Shown here piece after piece: positions 1 through 8,163 of a DNA stretch of 64,000 bases. The stretch is from positions 1-64,000 of the forward strand of contig CALFPA010000108.1 of NCBI GenBank assembly GCA_937919825.1, in the 5' to 3' direction. The notes beneath the pieces are model-generated. The model was not told the origin of the DNA. It searched no databases and saw only the letters and a program-made list of their open reading frames with translations. Within the stretch, counting starts at the first letter, position 1, and the number at the start of each line of letters is the position of its first letter. The DNA is from an uncultured Spartobacteria bacterium. Lineage in GTDB: Bacteria > Verrucomicrobiota > Verrucomicrobiia > Chthoniobacterales > Terrimicrobiaceae. The position numbers and the translations under genes are program-made.

Positions 1-134
1 ACCTCCTCCGCCACGAATTGCTCGGAGTTTGACTGAAAAGCTCACACTAAGGCGCTGAGCAACGAAGGAAGAAGGCACCAAATCGAAAACTTGGAGGGCT
101 AACCTCCGTGTCGGCCGAAACTTCAGGCGCGAAA

Positions 135-187
135 GCGCCGTTCCACAAAAAGGCAGCCTCACACGAAGCCGCAAAGGCACGAAGGGC
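135..187 (+). repeat. Left arm of long imperfect inverted repeat
   Basis: This arm begins gcgccgtt, continues through cctcacacgaagcc and ends acgaagggc. The same three blocks occur in the same order on the opposite strand at 381-419. The left arm carries two extra blocks, about 6 nt (aggcag) and 8 nt (gcaaaggc), relative to the right arm. The two arms bracket about 193 bases with no gene. Confidence 0.75.
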
Positions 188-380
188 AGATGGCCCCCAA
201 TCGAAAAACCGCAGGGTATGGGCGGCTCTCAGGCATCCTAAAACGGCTGGTAGGACATTTTCGGGGGGACCAGTTTTTTTTGAGAGAATCAGGGAAGGCT
301 CTCACGGAGGCACCAAGGCATGGAGGAGGAGATGCAGAAAAACCGGAGAGCTGAGACCTGAAATATAAAGATTTCTCCGT

Positions 381-419
381 GCCCTTCGTGGCTTCGTGTG
401 AGGTTTTCTGTAACGGCGC
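381..419 (-). repeat. Right arm of long imperfect inverted repeat
   Basis: The reverse complement of this segment reads gcgccgtta, then cagaaaacctcacacgaagc, then cacgaagggc. It matches the arm at 135-187 apart from two internal gaps and a few substitutions. Together the arms define an element of about 285 bp that could be a non-autonomous mobile element or a structured RNA. No target-site duplication is obvious by eye. Confidence 0.75.
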
Positions 420-677
420 ATTCGCACTTAGGTTTGGGGCGCTGACAACCGAGACATCGGGCGGCGGAGAGGAAGCACATCGAAGATGGCCCAAAGGGCG
501 CAGCGAGCGGGGCGCGAGCAAGGCAAAGCATCGCCCTCCAAGGATACGGCTCATTCGCGGGTAGTTCGATCTCTGCGGAACTGCGTCTCTGCGGAAAGTG
601 GTTTCGGCAATAGGGCTTGCAACCCATTGAGGCGAGTTCTAGAGACAGGCAAGCTCCTCAGAGTTTTTTTATTACCG

Positions 678-2198
678 ATGAGCAACACCAAGTCCAAAGC
701 AGGGGGTAAATCGATGGGTGCAGAGAAAGCATCCGCTAAGTCCGTTTCCAAAACCAAGACCTCTTCCCTCCATGAAAAAAAATCAGCCAAGCGCCGGAGC
801 CTCGAGCGTGCGGTGAACAAGATGGACATCGATAAACTGGGATCGCTTCCGCACAGCTACGGAACGAATGCCATCTTTCTCGCGGCGCAGGATCCGCGCT
901 GGCTTTTCACTTACTGGGATATTGACATCTCGCGTCACCCCGGCGGCCCTTGCCACTTGCGTTTGGAGGATGAAGTCGGCGCGATTGAGCAGGAGATTGC
1001 TGTGCCGTTTGAAACTCGGAACTGGTATGTGCCGGTCAAAACGGCCGGTAAAAATTACACGATCGAGATTGGTTTCTATCGCGGGAAAACATGGAAGACC
1101 CTGGCGCGATCGACCTCGGTGACCACGCCCCGCGACCGGATCTCGGAATCTGTGAGCTTCGATTACGCCACGATCCCAATCCACATCGGCTTTCAGAGAT
1201 TGGTGGAAACGATCACGAACTCGATGTCGTTCGATCAAAATTTGGTTCCTGCCTTGGCGGAACTCCAGCGCTCTGTGTCGCACGGGGGATCCTCGTCTCT
1301 CCCGCTTCAGGAGAACGAGAGGGCGATTCTTGCGACGCTCCTTGGGAATGAATTTCTGGCGGAACTTTCCAGTGCGTCGTGGAGCTCCGAGGAACTTCAT
1401 TCCGCCATCCACCGCCGTCTCCAAGAGAGGTTGGGCTCCGGGGAATTGGGAGAGCTTTTGGCGCGGCTGCAGCTCGGCCACGCGGAGAGCAGTCTTTTCA
1501 GCATGTTCTCAAAGCTCGGCCTGGAGATGGGCGGTAGCTCTGGAAATCTCACCTCTTCGGGGCTGGCTCAGCGCATGGCTTCTGGGCTTTCCAGTTGGTT
1601 AAGCAGTTGGAGCGTCGGAGCACCCGGCGGACTCGCTGCGCTATCGAGCGGGGCTGTTTCCAGCGGATCCTTTTCACTGGGCGCATTGTCGAGCGGGTCG
1701 GTCACGAGTTGGTCCGGTGGTGCCTCGGAGACGATTCCGTGGAATCTCTCTTCGTGGTCGGGAAGCGCGGCAAACTTGGCTGAGACTTTGGCCTCGTGGA
1801 ACCAATTGAGCAGCTGGCTCTCGGCCGTGGGGAGTTCGTGGAGCGGGATGAATCTTTCGAGTTTCGAGCAGGCGGCGCTGTCGAGTTGGTCTTCCTCGGC
1901 TTTTTCGAGTTGGGAATCGGGAGCTTTTTCGAGTTGGGGTTCCTCAGAGAATTCCTTTGGCCTCGCGGCGGCGCAGGGCGACCTGCAGTTCAGCGCGGAA
2001 ATCACCGTGCGTGGACAAACGCATCCTCAAAACCGCGTGCTCGTGGACGGCCTGTCTGTCGAGGTTCGTGGCGATGGGTCCTTCGAACACAAGGTGGTCG
2101 TGGGCGGTGGGGGACGGACCGTGCCGATCGAGGCTCAGAGTCCGGATGGGCGCTCCACTCAGCGCACGGCGATCCTTTTGCAAGCTGCCACCATTTGA
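678..2198 (+). CDS. DUF4912 protein with Ser/Trp-rich repeat tail
   Basis: 506 residues from the ATG at 678. The first 45 residues or so are Lys/Ser/Ala rich and look disordered. A DUF4912-like domain follows, with the signature DPRWLFTYWDI after SYGTNAIFLAA, then a middle helical part. From about residue 300 to 440 the protein becomes a run of SSW/SSG units. The last 65 residues (FSAEITVRGQTHP onward) look like a small beta domain. DUF4912 proteins have no established biochemical role that I know of; they are common in Verrucomicrobia, cyanobacteria and clostridia. No signal peptide is visible. An upstream in-frame ATG at 486 would add a low-quality extension read from the repeat region, so I prefer 678. 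The Xer gene follows 41 nt downstream. Confidence 0.85.
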   Translation: MSNTKSKAGGKSMGAEKASAKSVSKTKTSSLHEKKSAKRRSLERAVNKMDIDKLGSLPHSYGTNAIFLAAQDPRWLFTYWDIDISRHPGGPCHLRLEDEVGAIEQEIAVPFETRNWYVPVKTAGKNYTIEIGFYRGKTWKTLARSTSVTTPRDRISESVSFDYATIPIHIGFQRLVETITNSMSFDQNLVPALAELQRSVSHGGSSSLPLQENERAILATLLGNEFLAELSSASWSSEELHSAIHRRLQERLGSGELGELLARLQLGHAESSLFSMFSKLGLEMGGSSGNLTSSGLAQRMASGLSSWLSSWSVGAPGGLAALSSGAVSSGSFSLGALSSGSVTSWSGGASETIPWNLSSWSGSAANLAETLASWNQLSSWLSAVGSSWSGMNLSSFEQAALSSWSSSAFSSWESGAFSSWGSSENSFGLAAAQGDLQFSAEITVRGQTHPQNRVLVDGLSVEVRGDGSFEHKVVVGGGGRTVPIEAQSPDGRSTQRTAILLQAATI

Positions 2199-2239
2199 AG
2201 CGGCGGAAGGAAAAAACAGGCGAGCCCGAGAGGGTTCCA

Positions 2240-3121
2240 TTGGATCGATTGGCGGAGGAGTTTCTTCGCTATCTGGAGGCTGAGAAAAACGCCTCCCCTC
2301 TGACGGTGAAAACCTACCGGATCGCGCTCGAGTCGTTTCGGAAATTCCATCCCGACGGGGCGTGGACGGCGATGCGGGCGGATGATTTTCGCGCCTGGAT
2401 GCTCGAGATGATGAAGGCGGAGATGGCGAGGGCGAGCGTGAGACTCCGCTTCGCGGCGATGCGGTCTTTTTACACTTTCCTGCAAATGCGCGGAAAGGTT
2501 TTGAAGAATGTTTTGCACGAAGTTTTGCTGCCGAAGCGGGAGAAGACGCTGCCTCGCTTTCTCACTAACTCCCAAGTGGAATCGCTGGTCGAGGCGCCAC
2601 TGAAAGCCGAAAAAAACAAACAGGCACCTGTGTGGATGGCCGCGCGCGACACGGCGATCATCGAACTTTTTTACTCTACCGGAATGCGACTCGCGGAGCT
2701 GGTGGGCTTGGATGTCGCGGATGTCGATCCGATCGGCGAGACGGCGCGAGTGACTGGCAAGGGAGCGAGGGAGAGGATTTGCCCGGTGGGAGGTCCTGCA
2801 CTGGAGGCCATCTCGCGCTATCGGCAAGCGGCTCGGGTGCATGCGGGGCCGCTGTTCATCAACAAATCCCGCCGTCGACTCTCGACACGCTCGGTGAATT
2901 TTCTACTAAAGCTCCGGTTGGCCCAAGCCGGGTTGCCGGCCGATTTGTCACCCCACAAATTGCGCCATAGTTTCGCGACCCATCTGCTCGACGCCGGCGC
3001 GGACCTGCGAAGCGTGCAAACTTTACTTGGGCACGCCAGCCTCTCGACCACGCAAATCTACACGCATGTCACTATCGAGCGATTGAAGGCGGCATACCTG
3101 GCCGCACATCCTCGCGCGTAG
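2240..3121 (+). CDS. xerC: Tyrosine recombinase XerC/XerD family
   Basis: Site-specific recombinase of the Xer type, which resolves chromosome dimers at dif together with a partner recombinase. The N-terminal SAM-like core-binding domain (ENASPLTVKTYRIALESF region) is followed by the catalytic domain. The catalytic set is visible: Arg in STGMRLAEL, Lys in VTGKGARER, His and Arg in HKLRHSFATHLL, His in LLGHASLS, and the nucleophile Tyr in TQIYTHV. About 293 residues from a TTG at 2240, close to the usual 295-300. The frame stays open upstream through the DUF4912 gene, but that part is out-of-frame shadow. No better ATG exists before the conserved domain, so the TTG start is an inference. I cannot separate XerC from XerD by eye, and nothing nearby suggests an integron or phage integrase. 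Confidence 0.9.
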   Translation: MDRLAEEFLRYLEAEKNASPLTVKTYRIALESFRKFHPDGAWTAMRADDFRAWMLEMMKAEMARASVRLRFAAMRSFYTFLQMRGKVLKNVLHEVLLPKREKTLPRFLTNSQVESLVEAPLKAEKNKQAPVWMAARDTAIIELFYSTGMRLAELVGLDVADVDPIGETARVTGKGARERICPVGGPALEAISRYRQAARVHAGPLFINKSRRRLSTRSVNFLLKLRLAQAGLPADLSPHKLRHSFATHLLDAGADLRSVQTLLGHASLSTTQIYTHVTIERLKAAYLAAHPRA

Positions 3122-3131
3122 AAAAAAGAAC

Positions 3132-4616
3132 TCAGCGAACTGAGGCCTGAGGAACTGCGGCGGGCGCCGAGGCGGGTTGCGGCGCGATTTGATTGGCAGC
3201 TTGCTGGGTCGGAGTTGGAGGAGTCGCCGGGTTCGCGCCGTTTTGTCCTATGGCTGGCAGACCCGGTGCGGGAATCGGCTGGTTGATGAGAGGGAAGATT
3301 TCCTTCTCGGTTTTTTCTAGCCAGTTCAGGTGCTCAAAGCGCCACTCGGCCATTTCGCGCACGGTGGAAACATTTTCACCCACGATGCCTGTGCCGGTGG
3401 AGGTCTTGGGGGTAGCGGGAATTTTATCGATGATATAGCGGTAGGCTTCGCGGGCGCGGTCGAAGTGGCGGAGGCGCTCGCAGCAGAGTCCGAATTGGTA
3501 AATCGCGGGTCCGCGCCAGTCCGGAGCGTCGTTAAGTTCGGCGAGCTTTTGATAAATTTGGGCGGCGCCGTAGTAATCTCCGCTACCGTAAAGCTCGTTG
3601 GCAATTTCGTTGCCGGTTTTCCGTTGCCAATAAGCCCAGACAGCCGGTTTTTTCTTGCCGTATTTTTGACCGGCTTGGAGGAGTTCCAGAGTTTCCTTGG
3701 TAGCCTCGGTGTTGCGGTTGAGTTTTTTGAGGGACTGGATGAAGAGGTATTGCGCCTCGGGTGCCAGCGGGCTGGCCGGGAAGGTATCGAGGAAGAGTTG
3801 GGCCTCGGTGACGGATTTCGGATAATCCCCGGCTAGGTAGGCGATGTAGGCGAGGCGGAATGCGAGTTCGCTCGATTCCTCCGGAGACATTTTCAGGAGT
3901 TTGACCTTCGAGTAGAGGTCTCCGGCTTTTTGATATTCCCCAGCGGCAAAATGCGTGTGGGCGATCTCCATTTTCGCACGGAGTGAGGCGCCGGTGTATT
4001 CGTCACCATTTTTCAACTGAAGCGAGGAGTAGAGAACGCTGTAGAATTTGTTGAGAGCCGAGGCATTCGCGCCAATGCTGCGGTAAAGACGCCCCAGGCG
4101 AAGGAGGGTTTCGGGTGCTTCGGGATCGTTTGGGAAATTCTGGATGAATTGTTCATAAACAACGATCGCTTTGGCGTATTGCTTTTGTTTTTCATCCAAT
4201 TCCTTGCCCATGCGGAGCATGGCGTCGCGCTTGCGGGAGGTGGGGGCTCCGAGTCGCATGATTTGAGTGAAGAGTTTTTCGGCGAGGGCGGGATTATTCA
4301 TGTCCCGCGCACCCTGGATTTCGAACTCCATGCTTTTCACGCTGGCAGCTTCGCCAACGCGGTCGCCGCCGAGTCCCAAGTCGTCTTCGACCTCGGTTTC
4401 AAGGGAGTCAAATTGGATCGGGGAGGGGATCTTGGATGTGTCGACTTTATCGGAAAGCGATTGAGGGTTCGGAGCGGGTGCTGCGGCGTGTTCCTCCATG
4501 GCGGGGCCGCCTGCAGGTGTCGGGTTTTCGCCGATCTGTGGAGGTGCGGCGATTTCTGCGTGGGTGTGGGCTGTGACGGCGAAGAGAGCCGCAAGCCCGG
4601 CAAGGCGTCTGATCAT
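3132..4616 (-). CDS. Exported TPR protein (BamD/YbgF-like repeats)
   Basis: 494 residues with a Sec signal peptide (MIRRLAGLAALFAVTAHTHA). About 90 residues of linker follow, then consecutive tetratricopeptide-like repeats from about residue 100 to 400, with signatures such as YAKAIVVYEQFIQNFPNDPEA and YPKSVTEAQLFLDTFP. The last 60 residues are Pro/Ala/Gln rich. Repeats of this kind occur in BamD and YbgF, periplasmic scaffolds of outer-membrane biogenesis. No lipobox cysteine is present, so it is probably soluble in the periplasm. It lies 4 nt downstream of a lipoprotein gene on the same strand, suggesting co-transcription and perhaps a joint envelope role. The exact partner is unknown. Confidence 0.8.
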   Translation of the reverse strand: MIRRLAGLAALFAVTAHTHAEIAAPPQIGENPTPAGGPAMEEHAAAPAPNPQSLSDKVDTSKIPSPIQFDSLETEVEDDLGLGGDRVGEAASVKSMEFEIQGARDMNNPALAEKLFTQIMRLGAPTSRKRDAMLRMGKELDEKQKQYAKAIVVYEQFIQNFPNDPEAPETLLRLGRLYRSIGANASALNKFYSVLYSSLQLKNGDEYTGASLRAKMEIAHTHFAAGEYQKAGDLYSKVKLLKMSPEESSELAFRLAYIAYLAGDYPKSVTEAQLFLDTFPASPLAPEAQYLFIQSLKKLNRNTEATKETLELLQAGQKYGKKKPAVWAYWQRKTGNEIANELYGSGDYYGAAQIYQKLAELNDAPDWRGPAIYQFGLCCERLRHFDRAREAYRYIIDKIPATPKTSTGTGIVGENVSTVREMAEWRFEHLNWLEKTEKEIFPLINQPIPAPGLPAIGQNGANPATPPTPTQQAANQIAPQPASAPAAVPQASVR

Positions 4617-4620
4617 GGGA

Positions 4621-5058
4621 TTAATCCGAGGTGGTGTAGGTCGCTGTGCTCACCGGCTGATTGGGGGGGGCAGCCGGACGAAAAACGGTATCGAAAAATC
4701 CCCCGCCAAGCACGGCCTCGCCGCTGGGGGCGTCGCCAACGCCTTGGAAGAAGTCCGCAGGCTGGTCGTTTTCAATAAATTTAGGCACTGCAGACGAGAC
4801 GGTTTTTGTTTCGGAGGGTGGGACGAGTTCATCGACCGCGCTGGTGGGCGAGTCGCTCGTCGTCGAGGTATCGACAATTTTGGGCAGAAGCGGTGCCTTG
4901 CGCCGGTTCGAGGTGTCGGTTGCCACACGCATCGGAGCGGGTTTGGGAAGTGTAAGGGAAATCGGAGCGGATGGGGTCTTTTTCTTCGAAGTGCTGGCGC
5001 ATCCCGTAAAAGCGAAAAGCAAAGCGATTAAAAAGCAAGATGATGAAAAGTAACGCAT
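4621..5058 (-). CDS. Small lipoprotein of unknown function
   Basis: 145 residues starting MRYFSSSCFLIALLFAFTGC, a clear lipoprotein signal peptide with lipobox FTGC. The mature part is low complexity (Ser/Thr/Pro/Lys) with no recognisable domain. A longer reading from 5184 adds 42 residues before the signal peptide and is unlikely. It is the first gene of a two-gene unit with the TPR protein, separated by 4 nt. The mature chain looks like a flexible envelope tether. I do not recognise a family. Confidence 0.7.
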   Translation of the reverse strand: MRYFSSSCFLIALLFAFTGCASTSKKKTPSAPISLTLPKPAPMRVATDTSNRRKAPLLPKIVDTSTTSDSPTSAVDELVPPSETKTVSSAVPKFIENDQPADFFQGVGDAPSGEAVLGGGFFDTVFRPAAPPNQPVSTATYTTSD

Positions 5059-5147
5059 TGAAATAAATTTAGAGCTTCTTTTTTCGGAAAAATCCGCCGG
5101 GTTTGGACTGGAGGTTTCGGTCGATGGCATACCTTCTATATCGATCG

Positions 5148-5153
5148 TATAAT
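5148..5153 (+). promoter_or_regulatory. Possible -10 element (TATAAT)
   Basis: A perfect TATAAT lies in the 199-nt divergent spacer between the lipoprotein genes at 5058 and 5258, about 105 nt before the rightward start. At 17-nt spacing the -35 position reads tggcat, a poor match, so this is only a candidate. The surrounding tatatcgatcgtata is nearly palindromic. Confidence 0.25.
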
Positions 5154-5257
5154 GGAAAACTAAAGGGATTTCCCTAGGTCGCAAGAGGAATCTTGGCTTC
5201 GGGTGGGTCGCTTCTTTGGCATTTGGGAGTTTTCTTGTTCAAGGCACGGAAAATGCT

Positions 5258-6043
5258 ATGCACGAGCCCATGCGACCCTGTTTTTTTCCATCCTCGCTTA
5301 TTGCCGTGCTCTCTGTGGCTCTTGTCCTACCGGCTTGTTCCAATTCCAATTCCCGGACAGTCGGGGATAAAAATAATGCCGCGGCGACGACGGGTCGCAT
5401 CAAACGCATTTCCGATCCCACGATGACCGCGCCGCCTCAAGCCGTCTCGAATGGGGTCGTCTGGCCGGCCGGAATGCGCCGCCTCGCGGTTCTCCCCATT
5501 TTTTCTTACCAACCGATCGATGATATGCAACGGGACATGGACGGGATTTTCCGGGGCGAGCTCTCGAAGGTTGTTAAATACGAGATCGTGCAGGTGCCGC
5601 GTGACGAAATGCTCGAACTCACCAGCAGGGAGGCTGTTTCTTCCTCCTCCATTATTTCGCCTGAAGTCATCAAGACCCTTAGGCAAAAATATGCCGCCGA
5701 CGCTGTGATGTTCATCGATTTTTCGGTCTTCCGACCCTACCGCCCGATTGCGATCGGAGTGCGCGCCAAGATTGTTGATCTCCGAAATATGGAAGTCATA
5801 TGGGTGGCTGACGGAATCCTGGATACCGCCGAGCCCGATGTCGCCACGCTGGCTACGCAATTTGCCGGGATGGGTCTAAACATTCCCTACATCAGTCCCT
5901 CGATACCGAAGGGCAAGTCGCGCGAGGCCGCCAGCGGCAACCAAATCATCCTGCAAAGTCCACGACTCTTCGCCGGGTTTGTCGCCCACGAGGCTTTTAC
6001 GACGCTGGCTCCACCACCGCCTCCGGTCTTGCCTCAGCGATGA
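5258..6043 (+). CDS. CsgG/LpoB-like lipoprotein
   Basis: 261 residues with a lipoprotein signal peptide ending at LPAC (cysteine near residue 24). The mature domain opens with RRLAVLPIF and a predicted alternating alpha/beta fold including KYEIVQVPRDEMLELTS, YAADAVMFIDFSVFRPY and VRAKIVDLRNMEVIWVAD. This arrangement is typical of CsgG, LpoB and TolB N-terminal-like domains, which sit at the outer membrane and act as secretion pores or PBP activators. Whether it activates a PBP here is inference only. A start at 5216 would place 14 residues before the signal peptide; ATG 5258 (or 5270) is preferred. It stands alone upstream of the signalling group. Confidence 0.7.
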   Translation: MHEPMRPCFFPSSLIAVLSVALVLPACSNSNSRTVGDKNNAAATTGRIKRISDPTMTAPPQAVSNGVVWPAGMRRLAVLPIFSYQPIDDMQRDMDGIFRGELSKVVKYEIVQVPRDEMLELTSREAVSSSSIISPEVIKTLRQKYAADAVMFIDFSVFRPYRPIAIGVRAKIVDLRNMEVIWVADGILDTAEPDVATLATQFAGMGLNIPYISPSIPKGKSREAASGNQIILQSPRLFAGFVAHEAFTTLAPPPPPVLPQR

Positions 6044-6097
6044 ACCTAACCGCAGCGGGGATTTTGTTCTTGCTCCTGAGAGTGGTTCCTTGAGCTT

Positions 6098-6883
6098 ATG
6101 CCATTAACCATGCCAGCTCCGGCCGACCCAAATAACTTGTTGGACGGAAGCTCCGGCGAGGCTCTGGTTTTGCGCCGGGCCTCCAACGAGCTGAATGCGG
6201 AATTGACCCCCGGGCTCATTCACGATGTGAACAATGTGCTCACCGGGATTTATTTTAATCTCGAGGCCTGTCAGGAATTGGTCGGCAGCGACAGTGGTGC
6301 TGGCAAAGCGCTTCAGGAAATCAGCCAAGGCGTCGAGCGCATCAAGGAGGTCCTTTCCCGGGCCACTCAGATCCACCTGAATGCCCACGAGCACGAAACG
6401 ACCTACCATGACTTGGAGGTGCTGGCGGCCACGGAACTCGACTTGCTGCGCGTGGTATTTCCCAGAACGGCCAAAATCCAATTTCAACCTCCCGAATCCG
6501 CGATTCATGTGCGGGTGCCGGAGTATCCCTTCCGTGTGGCGTTGCTCGCCATCGCCTCGAGGCTTCGTCCCTTTATTCCAACGGGCCGGATCGAAATTCC
6601 AGTTTCCGTTTTAACCACTTCCCGTCTTCTGGAAATTGCCACGAAACTCGGCAAAGAGGTTTCTCCGCATTCGGTCGCGGTTTCCTTTCATCTGCCCTGC
6701 TCCATCGACTCCGTTACGGAAATCGATAGCTACCCAGCGGGTGGCGGAGTCGCTGATATTTCCCTCGCGAAAGCGGAAATCATTCTTTCCGTGATCGGCG
6801 GGCGGTTACTCTTCTGGAACAACCCCGCCGCCGATGAATGCCATGTGCTTCTTGTCCTTCCCTCCTGCGACCTCAACGAATAA
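6098..6883 (+). CDS. Histidine phosphotransferase-like kinase remnant
   Basis: 261 residues. An H-box-like segment at residues 40-50 (LIHDVNNVLTGI, His42) matches the dimerisation/phosphoacceptor helix of histidine kinases. The C-terminal half has the outline of a HATPase domain but without its ATP-binding boxes. The N-box position reads PFRVALLAIASRL with no Asn, there is no DxGxG, and GGGVADISLAKAEI only faintly recalls the G2 box. A dimerisation helix plus dead ATPase is the plan of Spo0B and ChpT, which relay phosphate between response regulators. The gene ends 15 nt before a response-regulator gene on the same strand, which fits a relay. Function by analogy is inference. Confidence 0.6.
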   Translation: MPLTMPAPADPNNLLDGSSGEALVLRRASNELNAELTPGLIHDVNNVLTGIYFNLEACQELVGSDSGAGKALQEISQGVERIKEVLSRATQIHLNAHEHETTYHDLEVLAATELDLLRVVFPRTAKIQFQPPESAIHVRVPEYPFRVALLAIASRLRPFIPTGRIEIPVSVLTTSRLLEIATKLGKEVSPHSVAVSFHLPCSIDSVTEIDSYPAGGGVADISLAKAEIILSVIGGRLLFWNNPAADECHVLLVLPSCDLNE

Positions 6884-6898
6884 AAAACCACCAATCCC

Positions 6899-8158
6899 GT
6901 GAACACAAACCCTCCGTCCATTTTATCGATCGATGATGACCCTCTCATCTTGAAGGTCCTCGAGGATCTGGTCACCCGATCCGGTTATCAATCCGTCACC
7001 ACCACAAACTCCGACGAGGCCCTGCGCTACGCTCTGGATAGAAAATTCGCCGTGGTGATTGCGGACCACAACATGCCGGACATGCTGGGCGCCGACCTCC
7101 TGCACCGATTTGCACAAATCCAGCCCTCCTCCTCGCGCATTCTCATCACAGGAATCAAGTCCCTCGATGTCGTAACGGCCGCTGTGAACAGCGGGGAAAT
7201 TTTCCGCTTCGTGACCAAGCCTTGGATTTCCGCCGAGATGATGGCCACGCTCCACAATGCCGTTCAGCGTCATGAACTCATCGAAACCAATCGCTCGCTG
7301 GAACGAACCACCCTCGATCTCAACCAAAAACTCTCCGAAGCCAACACTCGGCTTGAGAAACAGCTTCGGGAACTCGAAGCCGGCAAGCGCGAACTCGACT
7401 TCTCGCACGAGGCGCTAAAAACAAATTTCAGCCGCTCGCTGGAACTCTGTCAGCGCATTCTCACGACCTTCAACCCGCTCCTCGGCGAGCAGGCCAAGGC
7501 GGCTCTGAAAATCGCGCAGATCATGGCCGAGACGCATTATTTCGACGAAGAGCAGAAACATGTGCTCGAGGTCAGTGCTCGCCTCTATGACATCGGCCTC
7601 GCGGCGATTCCCTCGGGCTTCATGATGGCAGTCCAGAACGATCTCGAGGACTCGCCGCCGGAGATGAAAACGATTTTTCAGAACCACACGATCCATGGGC
7701 AAACCCTCGCCTCGTTCGTTGATTTGCTGAAGCCGGTGGGCGATACGATCCGGGCTCATCACGAGCGTTTTGATGGCAAGGGATTTCCTGATGGCCTCGC
7801 CGGCGAGATGATTCCCTGGCCCGCGCGTTGCCTCGCCGTCGTGGTTTACTATGTGACCTGTGGCCTGCCCCACGAGCAGGCTGTGGATCGGATTCTTGAG
7901 CAGTCCGGATCGGCGTTTGACCCCGATGCCACAAGACTCTTTCTGCGTTGTGCCCAGGCGACGCCGCTGCCGAGGCTCGTGCGTGAGGTCATGGTCGATG
8001 AACTCGATGTCGGCATGCAGCTCGCCAGCGGCATCTACAGCCCGACCGGCGTTTTGCTCGTCGCGGAGGGATACCACCTCGACGAAAACACGATTAAAAA
8101 AATCCGGAACTACAACTCCAGTTCCTCTCTCCTCCGGCAGTTGCTCGTTTATTGCTGA
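6899..8158 (+). CDS. Response regulator with degenerate HD-GYP domain
   Basis: 419 residues from a GTG start. Residues 1-125 form an intact receiver domain: acidic pocket IDDD, phosphoacceptor Asp56 in VVIADHNMP, Thr in ILITG, and Lys in VTKPW. A coiled coil (about residues 125-180) leads to an HD-GYP-like domain. HD-GYP proteins hydrolyse cyclic di-GMP. Here HHERFDGKGFPDGL is kept (from His287), but the HD motif reads LYDIGLAAIP (Tyr230 instead of His, Lys lost) and the later VaDvfDAL motif is VVYYVTCGL. Several metal ligands are therefore gone, so hydrolysis is doubtful and a binding or scaffold role is more likely. It is 15 nt from the kinase remnant upstream. Confidence 0.8.
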   Translation: MNTNPPSILSIDDDPLILKVLEDLVTRSGYQSVTTTNSDEALRYALDRKFAVVIADHNMPDMLGADLLHRFAQIQPSSSRILITGIKSLDVVTAAVNSGEIFRFVTKPWISAEMMATLHNAVQRHELIETNRSLERTTLDLNQKLSEANTRLEKQLRELEAGKRELDFSHEALKTNFSRSLELCQRILTTFNPLLGEQAKAALKIAQIMAETHYFDEEQKHVLEVSARLYDIGLAAIPSGFMMAVQNDLEDSPPEMKTIFQNHTIHGQTLASFVDLLKPVGDTIRAHHERFDGKGFPDGLAGEMIPWPARCLAVVVYYVTCGLPHEQAVDRILEQSGSAFDPDATRLFLRCAQATPLPRLVREVMVDELDVGMQLASGIYSPTGVLLVAEGYHLDENTIKKIRNYNSSSSLLRQLLVYC

Positions 8159-8163
8159 GACCG

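Larger units (their letters stand above)
1..677. other. Gene-free region with decayed repeat units
   Basis: I see no convincing gene in these 677 bases; the short open frames on both strands have no family resemblance and overlap one another. The stretch instead holds several degenerate copies of a cacgaagg/caaaggc-type unit. Forward copies lie near 38-80, 160-188 and 299-325, and reverse-strand copies near 371-402 and 569-599 (ctctgcgg form). It contains the inverted repeat listed separately. A promoter for the DUF4912 gene at 678 presumably lies at the right end, but I cannot pick out a clear -35/-10 pair. Confidence 0.6.

Noticed and set aside
108-627. Short overlapping open frames in the left repeat region
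   Set aside because: They overlap on both strands, show no family resemblance and coincide with the inverted repeat.
1590-1970. CRISPR-like or DNA-level tandem repeat
   Set aside because: The repeats are in frame, uneven in spacing and encode a Ser/Trp-rich tail; there are no unique spacers of constant length.
2240-3121. Xer gene as a phage or integron integrase
   Set aside because: Length and motifs fit housekeeping XerC/D, and no attachment site, cassette or phage gene is adjacent.
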